A stretch of DNA of 19,859 bases. Source: Eubacterium sp. CAG:841 (GTDB lineage Bacteria; Bacillota; Clostridia; Oscillospirales; CAG-272). Shown here one piece after another: positions 1 to 8,700 of the stretch (the first letter of the stretch is position 1; each line of letters starts with the position of its first letter). Under the pieces are notes generated by a model. It was not told where the DNA came from, ran no database searches, and saw only the letters and a program-made list of their open reading frames with translations. The stretch covers positions 70,915 through 90,773 of the forward strand of contig FR898226.1 of the NCBI GenBank assembly GCA_000437375.1. Reading direction: 5' to 3'. Both the position numbers and the translations under genes were made by a program.

Positions 1-309
1 TTTTCACCCGATACGGCTGCCGTTCTCAGAGCTGCGGAGATCGGAGCCGATATAGTGCTTCTTGCCAAGAACGTGGACGGAGTGTACACCGCAGATCCTA
101 AAAAGGATCCGAACGCAAAAAAACTCGGAAGCATCGATTATATCGATATTCTCAGTCAGGGTCTTTCCGTGCTTGATTTCACGGCAACGTCTTTCTCAAT
201 GGAAAACAAAATACCGATTCTTCTTTTCGGACTTGATGATCCGGAAAACATTTACAGAGCCGTTATGGGCGAAAAAATAGGAACAATTGTTGGAGGAACA
301 GAAAAATGA
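1..309 (+). CDS. pyrH: UMP kinase, C-terminal part (partial, runs off the window start)
   Basis: This is the last 102 codons of a gene whose reading frame is open from the first base. The product is uridylate kinase, which makes UDP from UMP and ATP in the cytoplasm and feeds pyrimidine nucleotides to RNA, DNA and cell-wall precursors. The visible part has the amino-acid-kinase fold signature of bacterial PyrH: DTAAVLRAAEIGAD followed by LLAKNVDGVYTADPKKDPNA, then a C-terminal FGLDDPENIYRAVMGEKIGT ending. Bacterial UMP kinases are hexameric and unlike the eukaryotic enzyme. The stop codon overlaps the frr start as ATGA, which suggests translational coupling. The pyrH-frr pairing is near universal in bacteria. 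The start codon lies outside the window. Confidence 0.96.
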   Translation, partial: FSPDTAAVLRAAEIGADIVLLAKNVDGVYTADPKKDPNAKKLGSIDYIDILSQGLSVLDFTATSFSMENKIPILLFGLDDPENIYRAVMGEKIGTIVGGTEK

Positions 310-860
310 AGCTTGACACAAAAGAATTTGAAACCAAAATGCAAAAAACACTCACGGCACTTTCCACGGATTTTGAATCGATCAGAGTAGGCAGAGCAAA
401 TCCTACGGTGCTCAACAGAATTATGGTTGACTATTGGGGCGTACCTACCCCCATAACTCAGATAGGCGAAGTTAAGGTTCCCGATGCGCGTACGCTTCTT
501 ATTACTCCTTGGGAATCAAATCTTCTTAAAACAATTGAACGCGCGATAAACGAAAGCGATCTCGGAATAAATCCGCAGAATGACGGTAAATCGATAAGAC
601 TTGTTTTCCCTCAGCTTACGGAGGAGCGCAGACGTGATCTTCAGAAGCAGGTTGCAAAGCTCGGCGAAGATTCAAAGGTAGCGATAAGAAATATTCGCAG
701 AGAAGCAAACGAGCTCGCAAAGAAAATGCAGAAGGCTTCCGAAATGACGGAGGACGAGCAGAAGGCTTCAGAAAAGGATATTCAGACTCTTACAGATACT
801 TATATCAAGAAAGCCGAAGAAGCCGTAGAAAAGAAAAACAAAGATATAATGGAGATCTGA
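306..860 (+). CDS. frr: Ribosome recycling factor
   Basis: The 184-residue product has the normal full length for RRF. RRF works with EF-G to split post-termination ribosomes into subunits. Recognisable family blocks are IRVGRANP (residues 26-33), YWGVPTPI (43-50) and the Arg/Lys-rich helical region RLVFPQLTEERRRDLQKQV, followed by the long coiled helices that make the tRNA-shaped three-helix bundle. The start overlaps the pyrH stop by 4 bp, so the two are probably coupled in translation. The gene is followed by a 68-bp gap holding a strong hairpin, the only sizeable break in this gene train. Nothing abnormal is seen in the sequence. Confidence 0.98.
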   Translation: MKLDTKEFETKMQKTLTALSTDFESIRVGRANPTVLNRIMVDYWGVPTPITQIGEVKVPDARTLLITPWESNLLKTIERAINESDLGINPQNDGKSIRLVFPQLTEERRRDLQKQVAKLGEDSKVAIRNIRREANELAKKMQKASEMTEDEQKASEKDIQTLTDTYIKKAEEAVEKKNKDIMEI

Positions 861-875
861 TAAAGGTTTTTTAAT

Positions 876-897
876 GACCGCTCCTACGGGGGCGGTC
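876..897 (+). other. RNA hairpin with UACG tetraloop between frr and uppS
   Basis: GACCGCTCC (876-884) pairs with GGGGCGGTC (889-897), including one G-U pair, giving a 9-bp stem closed by C and G around a TACG loop. UNCG loops of this kind are unusually stable. No U-run follows on either strand, so it is not a standard intrinsic terminator. It could act as an RNA stability or processing element, or interact with the uppS ribosome binding site (see findings). Confidence 0.6.
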
Positions 898-928
898 TAT
901 TAAACTGAAAAGGGGACGGTCTAAAATA

Positions 929-1612
929 ATGCCGGAAAGTAATATACGTCATATTGCGTTTATAATGGACGGAAACGGAAGATGGGCGACGCAAAGAGGA
1001 CTGCCGAGAGAATACGGTCATTCAAAAGGAGCCGAAAAATTCCGTGAGATAGCGCGCTATTGTGGCGATATCGGAATAAAAAACGTAACGGTCTATGCGT
1101 TCTCTACGGAGAATTGGAAACGACCTAAAAAAGAAGTCGATTCGCTTATGAAAATAATGAACAGCTTTGTTTCGGAAGCGGAAAAGACATATAAACGCGA
1201 TAAAATGCGTATTGTTTTTATAGGAAATAAATCCGTATTTGATGAGGCCAAAAGAAAAAAGCTGCTTGAGCTTGAAGCGCTTACTTCGGAATATGACAGA
1301 ACGCTTTGTATCGCGCTCAATTACGGCGGAAGAGGCGAAATAGTTGATGCCGTGAACGCACTTATATCGAGTGGAAAGAAGAGTATAACCGAAGAGGATA
1401 TAACCGAAACGATTTATTCGGGAGTTTGCCCTCCGCCTGATATGATAGTAAGAACGGGCGGAGAAAAACGACTTTCAAACTTTCTGCTGTGGCAGTCGTC
1501 ATATTCGGAGCTTTTCTTTACGGATACACTTTGGCCCGATTTTTCTACCGTCGAGCTTGACGGTATGATAGCTGAATTCGGAACAAGAAAAAGAAGATTT
1601 GGAGGCGTTTGA
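929..1612 (+). CDS. uppS: Undecaprenyl diphosphate synthase (cis-prenyltransferase)
   Basis: The enzyme condenses isopentenyl diphosphate units onto farnesyl diphosphate to make undecaprenyl diphosphate, the lipid carrier for peptidoglycan and other wall polymers. Its 227 residues carry the diagnostic motifs: DGNGRW (14-19, with the catalytic/Mg-binding Asp14), HSKGAE (31-36), FSTENW (58-63), NYGGR (131-135), RTGGEKRLSNFLLWQ (175-189) and the C-terminal RKRRFGG. The ATG at 929 has an AGGGGA site 12 bp upstream. The final codons contain the GGAGG that serves cdsA. The neighbours dxr and ispG supply the isoprenoid building blocks, so the cluster is functionally coherent. Confidence 0.97.
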   Translation: MPESNIRHIAFIMDGNGRWATQRGLPREYGHSKGAEKFREIARYCGDIGIKNVTVYAFSTENWKRPKKEVDSLMKIMNSFVSEAEKTYKRDKMRIVFIGNKSVFDEAKRKKLLELEALTSEYDRTLCIALNYGGRGEIVDAVNALISSGKKSITEEDITETIYSGVCPPPDMIVRTGGEKRLSNFLLWQSSYSELFFTDTLWPDFSTVELDGMIAEFGTRKRRFGGV

Positions 1613-1613
1613 T

Positions 1614-2489
1614 ATGTTGAAAAGAATTATTACTGCCGCTGTTTGCCTTGCGATATTTATTCCCGTGCTTATCTTTTCAGGAACAACTGCGGGAAAGATA
1701 ATATTTATTTCATTGCTTGCGGCACTTGCGGTTATCGGCGTTTATGAGCTCGCCGGTTGCATAGGGCTTCGCAGAAAATGGCTCATAAGCATACCTTCTT
1801 ATATTTTCACCGTACTTATAATGGTGTTTGTGCTTTACCTTCCGGACAAGAGCTGGATGATAAAAGTTGCGTTCGCTACGGCATTTCTGTATATTTTCGT
1901 TACGTTTTCGGTATCGATGCTTTCGAGCGGAAATGTAAGAATGTCACAGACAGCAGAGCTTGTATCGGTGTCGGCATATATAGTTATAGGTTTTCTCTGC
2001 ATAATACTTACAAGATATGCGACTTCCTCTAATATAGACGGAGATGTCCGCACAATAATGGGCAACTATCTTTATATGCTTATATTCATAGGCGCTTGGG
2101 CGACCGACTCAGGGGCATATTTTGTCGGGGTTTTGATGGGCAAACACAAGCTGATTCCGAGCGTAAGTCCTCACAAAACAGTCGAGGGCGCGATAGGCGG
2201 AGTTCTGGGCTGTGCGGTAGGCTATGCGATATACGGAGCGGTGCTTTCACTTGCATTCAACGTAAAAGTAAATTGGGCAGCGCTTATGATCCTTGCCGTT
2301 ATAATCGCCGTTGTGGATCAGTTCGGCGATCTTATAGCTTCATATATCAAACGTGAACAGGGCATAAAGGACTTCGGAACGATATTTCCCGGTCACGGAG
2401 GAGTGCTTGATCGCTTCGACTCAATAATAGCGATAGCACCCGTTATTTACATTTTCTCAATGCTTGCGAGGGTAAATATATTTTCATGA
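1614..2489 (+). CDS. cdsA: Phosphatidate cytidylyltransferase (CDP-diglyceride synthase)
   Basis: This integral membrane enzyme makes CDP-diacylglycerol from phosphatidic acid and CTP, the branch point for bacterial phospholipids. From the ATG at 1614 it is 291 residues with several hydrophobic segments across its length. The PROSITE-type CdsA signature is present near residues 243-269: SYIKREQGIKDFG followed by PGHGGVLDRFD. I chose ATG 1614 rather than the in-frame TTG at 1599 because GGAGG at 1601-1605 sits 8 bp before the ATG and the residues then begin MLKRIITA, typical of the family. The gene starts 1 bp after uppS ends and overlaps dxr by ATGA. Confidence 0.96.
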   Translation: MLKRIITAAVCLAIFIPVLIFSGTTAGKIIFISLLAALAVIGVYELAGCIGLRRKWLISIPSYIFTVLIMVFVLYLPDKSWMIKVAFATAFLYIFVTFSVSMLSSGNVRMSQTAELVSVSAYIVIGFLCIILTRYATSSNIDGDVRTIMGNYLYMLIFIGAWATDSGAYFVGVLMGKHKLIPSVSPHKTVEGAIGGVLGCAVGYAIYGAVLSLAFNVKVNWAALMILAVIIAVVDQFGDLIASYIKREQGIKDFGTIFPGHGGVLDRFDSIIAIAPVIYIFSMLARVNIFS

Positions 2490-3640
2490 TTGAAAGCTCA
2501 AAAACGCTTGCCGTACTTGGCTCTACGGGGTCAATAGGCAGGCAGACGATAGACGTCGCGCGTTATCGTAAAGTGAAAATAAATGCGATAGCGTTCGGCT
2601 CAAATTACGAAATCGGCAGAGAACAGCTGAACACAATAAAGCCCGAGTATTGCGCAGTTTCAAACGTTGAAACCGCAAAGAAGCTTTCTGATGAAGCAAA
2701 AAGAATCGGGACGGAGCTTTTCTGCGGGGAAAACTGCATAGACGAGATGCTCTCAAAAGCACAAAGCGATGTCTGCATAAACGGCATCGGCGGGTTTGAT
2801 GGGCTTCTGCCGACTTTATCGGCGCTTAAATATTGCAAAAGGCTTGGTCTTGCAAATAAGGAATCGCTTGTTGCGGCGGGAGATATTGTAAAATCAGAGG
2901 CGAAAAAATACGGGAAGGAAATCATCCCCGTAGATAGTGAGCACAGTGCGATATTTCGCTGCATAGGCGGCAATGTAAATGCTGTAAACAAGCTGATAAT
3001 AACCTGTTCCGGAGGAGCATTTTACGAAAAAAAACTTGCCGAGCTTGAAAAAGTTACAAAAGATCAGGCGGCGGCTCATCCGACATGGAAAATGGGCGAG
3101 GTAATAACCGTAAACTGTGCCACTCTTATGAACAAAGGGCTTGAAGTTATAGAAGCAGCGCGGCTTTTTGACATGCCGGAAGAAAAGATCGACGTTATTA
3201 TTCACAGAGAAAGCATAATTCACTCTATGGTTGAATATAAGGACAATACGGTTATGGCGCAGCTCTCGAATCCGGATATGCGTCTGCCGATACAATATGC
3301 GATAGACTACCCTGACTGCGAGCCTTCGGAAACGGCTCATGTAAATTTTGCAAAGCTGGGAAAGCTGACTTTTGCCGAGCCTGATACGATAGCGTTCCCG
3401 CTTCTTGCACTTGCAAGAGAAGCACTCAGGCGAGGCGGCGTTGTTCCGTGCGCAATGAATGCGGCAAACGAAGTTGCGGTAGGCGCTTTTCTTGACGGGA
3501 AAATCGGATTTACCGATATATACAAAGTCGTTACATATGTTACAGAGCATTTTGAGAGCGCGGAAGCATCGTCGCTTGGCGTTATAATAAACGCCGATAA
3601 AGAAGCGCGTCGTCGCGCAAAGGACATACTCAAACTCTAA
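2486..3640 (+). CDS. dxr: 1-deoxy-D-xylulose 5-phosphate reductoisomerase
   Basis: This is the second, committed step of the MEP isoprenoid pathway: DXP is rearranged and reduced with NADPH to 2-C-methyl-D-erythritol 4-phosphate in the cytoplasm. It is the target of fosmidomycin. The length of 384 residues is normal. Visible motifs are the NADPH-binding GSTGSIG (residues 12-18), LANKESLV (about 122-129), the metal/substrate region PVDSEHSAIFRC, CSGGAF (about 174-179), HPTWKMG, HRESIIHSMVEY (about 240-251) and SNPDMRLPIQYA, plus NAANEVAV near the C-terminus. Start and cdsA stop overlap as ATGA. Together with ispG two genes downstream, this shows that the organism uses the MEP rather than the mevalonate route. 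Confidence 0.98.
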   Translation: MIESSKTLAVLGSTGSIGRQTIDVARYRKVKINAIAFGSNYEIGREQLNTIKPEYCAVSNVETAKKLSDEAKRIGTELFCGENCIDEMLSKAQSDVCINGIGGFDGLLPTLSALKYCKRLGLANKESLVAAGDIVKSEAKKYGKEIIPVDSEHSAIFRCIGGNVNAVNKLIITCSGGAFYEKKLAELEKVTKDQAAAHPTWKMGEVITVNCATLMNKGLEVIEAARLFDMPEEKIDVIIHRESIIHSMVEYKDNTVMAQLSNPDMRLPIQYAIDYPDCEPSETAHVNFAKLGKLTFAEPDTIAFPLLALAREALRRGGVVPCAMNAANEVAVGAFLDGKIGFTDIYKVVTYVTEHFESAEASSLGVIINADKEARRRAKDILKL

Positions 3641-3659
3641 AAGAATTCGGAGATAAGAA

Positions 3660-4694
3660 ATGCTTTACGTACTTTTGGCAATTTTGCTTTTCGGAATACT
3701 TATTTTCATTCACGAGCTTGGACATTACATTTTTGCACGTATTTTCGGTGTTACCGTAAATGAATTTTCAATAGGGATGGGACCGAAGCTTATATCGGTC
3801 AAATCTAAAAAGACGGGAATAGCTTATTCGCTGAGACTTCTTCCCATAGGCGGATTTGTCAGCATGGCGGGTGAAGATGAAGAATCTGAGGATCCGAACT
3901 CGATAAACAGAAAGCCTGTGTGGCAGAGAATTATAATCACCGCCGCAGGCGCGCTTTCAAATATTCTTCTCGGAATAATAGTTATGGCGGTAATGGTATT
4001 GTCGAGCTCTCAGCTTTATTCCACAACTGTCGCAGGATTTCCCGAAAAGGGAGCGGTTTCGTGTGATTACGGTCTTAAAGAGGGTGACAGAATCATTGCG
4101 GTCGGACCGAGACATGTTCATATAGCATATGACCTTTCGTATGCCATAAGCCGCTACGGCGGGGAGCCTGTCGATGTCAAAATCATCCGCGATGGCAAAA
4201 AAATGACGCTTGAAAATGTACAGTTTGCAACTTATACACAGTCCAATATAAAATTTGGTCAAAGGGATTTTTACCTTGAAGCGTCGGGCAAAAGCATAGG
4301 AAATGTGATAAAACACACGTTTTACGAGTCCGGCGTTGCAATAAGAATGACATACGATTCGCTTTATGATCTTATAACGGGCAAGTACGGATTCAATGAA
4401 ATGTCAGGTCCCGTGGGCGTTACAAAAGTGCTTGCGAGTGCCGCTCAGACGAAGGATTACGGCTATCTTGCTTATCTTTTCGTCGTGCTTGCAATGAATC
4501 TTGGCATAGTGAACCTGCTTCCTCTTCCAGCGCTCGACGGCGGCAGAGTATTCTTTATGCTTATAGAGCTTGTCACAAGAAAAAAGATAGATCCGAAAGC
4601 AGAGGGACTCGTGCATTTCATAGGAATAATTCTGCTTATGATTTTAATGTTTGCGGTTACCTGCAAAGATATATTTTATTTGATCAGGAAATAA
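3660..4694 (+). CDS. rseP: RIP metalloprotease RseP (site-2 protease family)
   Basis: This is a membrane-embedded zinc protease that cuts transmembrane substrates such as anti-sigma factors or signal peptide remnants. Its 344 residues contain the zinc-binding HELGH (18-22) in the first membrane segment, a single PDZ-like domain at about residues 115-195 and the second metal-ligand motif NLLPLPALDGGR (about 285-296) in the third hydrophobic region, followed by a last membrane helix. Gram-positive members (RasP/YluC type) usually have one PDZ region rather than the tandem pair of E. coli RseP, and this matches. The ATG at 3660 follows GGAG by 7 bp. The position between dxr and ispG is typical of clostridial genomes. 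Confidence 0.96.
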   Translation: MLYVLLAILLFGILIFIHELGHYIFARIFGVTVNEFSIGMGPKLISVKSKKTGIAYSLRLLPIGGFVSMAGEDEESEDPNSINRKPVWQRIIITAAGALSNILLGIIVMAVMVLSSSQLYSTTVAGFPEKGAVSCDYGLKEGDRIIAVGPRHVHIAYDLSYAISRYGGEPVDVKIIRDGKKMTLENVQFATYTQSNIKFGQRDFYLEASGKSIGNVIKHTFYESGVAIRMTYDSLYDLITGKYGFNEMSGPVGVTKVLASAAQTKDYGYLAYLFVVLAMNLGIVNLLPLPALDGGRVFFMLIELVTRKKIDPKAEGLVHFIGIILLMILMFAVTCKDIFYLIRK

Positions 4695-4695
4695 A

Positions 4696-5784
4696 ATGGA
4701 TTACGAAAGTATAAGAAGAAAAACAAATGCGGTAAAAGCCGGAGATGTTTTTATAGGCTCGGGATATCCGATCTCCGTGCAGTCGATGCTGAATACTGAT
4801 ACGTCGGACATAAAAGCCTGTATAGAACAGGCGCGTAAGCTTGAAGATGCCGGATGTGATATAATCCGGCTTACCGTACCGACGGCGGATCACGCAAAAA
4901 CGATATACGAAATGAAATGTGCGGGAATAAAGGCTCCGCTTGTAGCTGATATTCATTTCGATTATCGGGCTGCGCTCGCGGCGGTTTCTGCCGGTGCGGA
5001 TAAGATAAGGATAAATCCAGGAAATATAGGTGCGGACGAAAATGTTCGCGCTGTTGCGAACGCATGCAGAAATCGCGGAGTGCCGATAAGAATAGGTATA
5101 AACGGCGGTTCACTTGAAAAGAGCATACTCGCAAAATACGGTTCTCCTACCGCGGAGGCGCTTGCGGAAAGTGCGCTCTATCATGCCTCACTGCTTGAAA
5201 AATTTGATTTTTATGATACGGTAATCTCAATAAAATCAAGCTCGCCGTTGATTATGGCGCGCGCAACGGAGCTTGTCGCGCAAAGGTGTGATTATCCGCT
5301 TCACATAGGCGTTACCGAAGCCGGAGAGGGAGACGATGCGCTTATCAAATCTGCGGCGGGAATAGGCGCACTTATATCGCGCGGGATAGGAGACACTGTC
5401 AGAGTATCGCTTACGGATGATCCCGTAAAAGAAGTTTGCGCCGCAAAGAAAATACTTCGTGCGCTCGGGGTTATTTCTGACGGATATATAGAAGTCGTGT
5501 CGTGTCCGACGTGCGGAAGAACTCAGATAGAGCTTATTCCGATATGCAGGATGCTGAAAAAAGAGTTTGAAAATATTGATCCCGGAAAAAGACATATAAA
5601 GGTAGCGGTTATGGGCTGCGTTGTAAACGGTCCCGGAGAAGCTGCCGAAGCCGATATAGGCATTGCAGGCGGAAAAGGTTGCGCTATGCTTATCTCACAC
5701 GGAAAAGTGATTGGCAAAATAGATGAAGATGAAATAATCGGTACGCTTGTAAGAGAAGTAAAGCGGCTGATAACGGAAGGATAA
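4696..5784 (+). CDS. ispG: 4-hydroxy-3-methylbut-2-enyl diphosphate synthase (GcpE)
   Basis: The enzyme carries out the penultimate step of the MEP pathway, reductive ring opening of methylerythritol cyclodiphosphate to HMBPP, using a [4Fe-4S] cluster. Its 362 residues match the short bacterial form without the plant insert. Cluster ligands are visible: Cys270 and Cys273 in CPTCGRT, Cys308 in GCVVNGPGEA, and Glu315 in the same block, with the same spacing as the known E. coli ligands. The N-terminal TIM barrel shows PISVQSMLNTDT and VADIHFDYRAAL. The ATG lies one base after the rseP stop, with AGGAA (4686-4690) five bases upstream inside rseP. The electron donor (flavodoxin or ferredoxin) is not encoded here. 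Confidence 0.98.
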   Translation: MDYESIRRKTNAVKAGDVFIGSGYPISVQSMLNTDTSDIKACIEQARKLEDAGCDIIRLTVPTADHAKTIYEMKCAGIKAPLVADIHFDYRAALAAVSAGADKIRINPGNIGADENVRAVANACRNRGVPIRIGINGGSLEKSILAKYGSPTAEALAESALYHASLLEKFDFYDTVISIKSSSPLIMARATELVAQRCDYPLHIGVTEAGEGDDALIKSAAGIGALISRGIGDTVRVSLTDDPVKEVCAAKKILRALGVISDGYIEVVSCPTCGRTQIELIPICRMLKKEFENIDPGKRHIKVAVMGCVVNGPGEAAEADIGIAGGKGCAMLISHGKVIGKIDEDEIIGTLVREVKRLITEG

Positions 5785-5788
5785 AACT

Positions 5789-8700
5789 GTGGGGAAAACA
5801 CTTTTGGAGCGATTTAATAAATACAATCCGGATGAACGTTTCCGCAAGGTAATGACAGACGGAGTTGTAATATCGACGCGCATAAGCCTTGAAAACAAGT
5901 TGGTTTGGGTGGATGTGCGTTTTCCTTATGTCGTTCCGAAAAAGGAAGTGCTGTATCAGCTTGAAGCGGCTATAAAACGCGCATATGAGCTTAAATCGGT
6001 TACGATATCACCAAAGTATGCACCGGAGCTTTTTGACAGCTCGTACATACCGCAGATAATGACGGAAGCGTGCAGAAGAAAACTTATAACCGATCTTTTT
6101 CTTCGCAGAAGCAAGACAAGATATGAAAACGGGAAACTCATAATAGAAACACTTTACGGAGACGGCGGTCTTGCACTCATGGAAGAAACGGGAACCGAAA
6201 AAAGCATAGCTTCGATCATTTCCGATGAGTTTGGAATAAACGTTGAAGTTGAAATAAGAGCATCCGCAGAGCAGGACGCACAATATGAAAAGCAACTGAA
6301 TGACGATATAAGCAGTAAGCTTTCGAGATATTATGAGGAAACGGCGAAAAAAACCGAAATAGAAAAGAAATCCGCTACGGCATCCGGAACATTCAGAGAG
6401 ATTGAAATCGACAGCGACGGAAATATTCACGCGGGATTTGCCGTTTTTGATATAAGCGATACGGCACCTGTTTCGGGAGATAAATTTGAACCCGATGAAT
6501 TCAAGCCGATAGGCTCGTGCACTGAGCCTGAAAAGAACGTCACGCTTGTAGGTGAAGTGGCTTGCCTCGTAGTAAACGAAACGCGCAGAGGAAATAAAAC
6601 CATAACGTTTTCTCTTACTGATTTTGAAGGCTCGGTTACGGTAAAATGTATTGGAAAAAAAGCGGCGGACTATGCCGAGATTTCAAATGGTACTAGCCTT
6701 GTTATGGAAGGCAATCTTGAATATGACGATTATGACCGTGATCACGAGCTTACGTTTTATCCGTCTGCGGCAATTAAGGTAAAGCGTGTTTTGAGAGCGG
6801 ATATATACGACGGTCAAAAGCGTGTGGAGCTTCATCTTCACACAAATATGTCGATGATGGATGCGACAATGACGCCTTCTCAGGCGGTTGCTACTGCTCA
6901 CAGATGGGGACATGCTGCCGTTGCGGTTACCGATCACGGAACTGTACAGGGCTTTCCTGAGGCTATGAAAATGTCCGAGAAGCTTGGAATGAAAGTTATA
7001 TACGGAATGGAAGGATACCTCGTCGATGACGCGGCGAAAGCTATTTTCGGTGAAGACGACACAAGCTTTGAGGATGAGTTTGTAGTTTTTGATATAGAAA
7101 CAACGGGACTCTCTGCCATGACGTGCAAGATAACCGAAATAGGCGCGGTGCTTGTCTGCAAGGGGGAAGTTTTGAAGGTTTTTTCAACCTTTGCAAATCC
7201 CGGAGGGCATATTCCCGAAGAGATAACCGAGCTTACAGGAATTACTGATGAAATGGTTGCCGATGCTCCGTCGCAGAGCGACGCGGTAAAAGCATTTATT
7301 GAGTTTGTCGGCAGAAGAACGGTAGTGGCACATAATGCAAATTTTGATATGGGATTTATTCGTCGCGCGGCGGAGAATGCAGGAATTCCGTTCAATCCTC
7401 CGTATCTTGACACGCTTTCGATGTCGAGATTTTTGAACCCCGAACTTAAGAATCACAAGCTCGATACGCTTGTTGATTTTTACGGTCTCGGCGATTTCAA
7501 TCATCACAGAGCTTGCGATGATGCAGAGGTGACCGCGAAAATATTCTGCAAGATGGCAGAAAAGCTTGCAGGAGAAAGCATATATACCGTAAAGCAGATG
7601 TCCGAATCTATGGCGGAAAGGACCGATCCTCATAAGCTTCGTCCGTATCACATAATACTGCTTGTCAAAAATCCTACGGGGCTTAAAAATCTTTACAAGA
7701 TAGTTTCCAATGGATATCTTAAATATTACTACCGTCATCCGAGAATACCGAAGACCGAGCTTACAGACCTCAGAGAAGGAATTATTCTGGGTTCTGCGTG
7801 TATAGAGGGTGAGCTTGCATCCGCCGTGCTTGACGGTAAAACGTGGGACGAACTTCTTTCGATTGCGGAATTTTATGACTATCTTGAAATTCAGCCGATA
7901 TGCAATAACGAATTTCTGATAGGCTCAAAGGGCATAACCCGCGACACACTTATAGAAATAAACAAAATGATAGTAAAGATAGGCGATACGCTCGGAAAGC
8001 CTGTTGTGGCAACGTGCGATGCGCACTATCTTGAAGATTACGACGGAATAAGCCGCAACGTTCTTCTTCGCGGAATAGGAATGAAGGACGGCGACAGAGA
8101 CAGCCATCTTTTCTTCCGTACTACGGACGAGATGCTTGAAGAATTCTCATATCTCGGTGAAGAGAAAGCAAAAGAAGTTGTAATTGAAAATACAAACAAA
8201 ATAGCGGATCTTATCGGAACGGATATCCGTCCTTTCCCCAACGGTACTTATACGCCGAAAATGGAAGGCGCAGAAGAAGAGCTGATGGACATTTGCTATA
8301 CTACGGCGAAAAATCTTTACGGAGATCCGCTTCCCGATATAGTTGAAAAAAGACTGAAAAAAGAGCTTGATTCGATTATAAGTCACGGATTTGCCGTGCT
8401 TTATATGATAGCGAGAAAGCTTGTCAAATACAGTGAAAGTCAAGGATATCTTGTCGGTTCGAGAGGCTCTGTCGGCTCGTCGTTTGTTGCATCAATGGCG
8501 GGAATATCGGAAGTAAATCCTTTGCCGCCGCATTATGTTTGTCCGAAGTGCAAGCACTCAGATTTTTCAAACGAAGATGGCGCCGGCTCAGGCTTTGACC
8601 TTCCGCCGAAGAACTGTCCCGTTTGCGGAACAAGGTACAATTCGGACGGTCACGACATACCGTTTGAAACGTTCCTTGGATTTTTCGGAGACAAATCGCC

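Noticed and set aside
1599..1613. TTG start for cdsA five codons upstream
   Set aside because: It overlaps the GGAGG binding site itself; ATG 1614 has ideal 8-bp spacing and gives the typical N-terminus.
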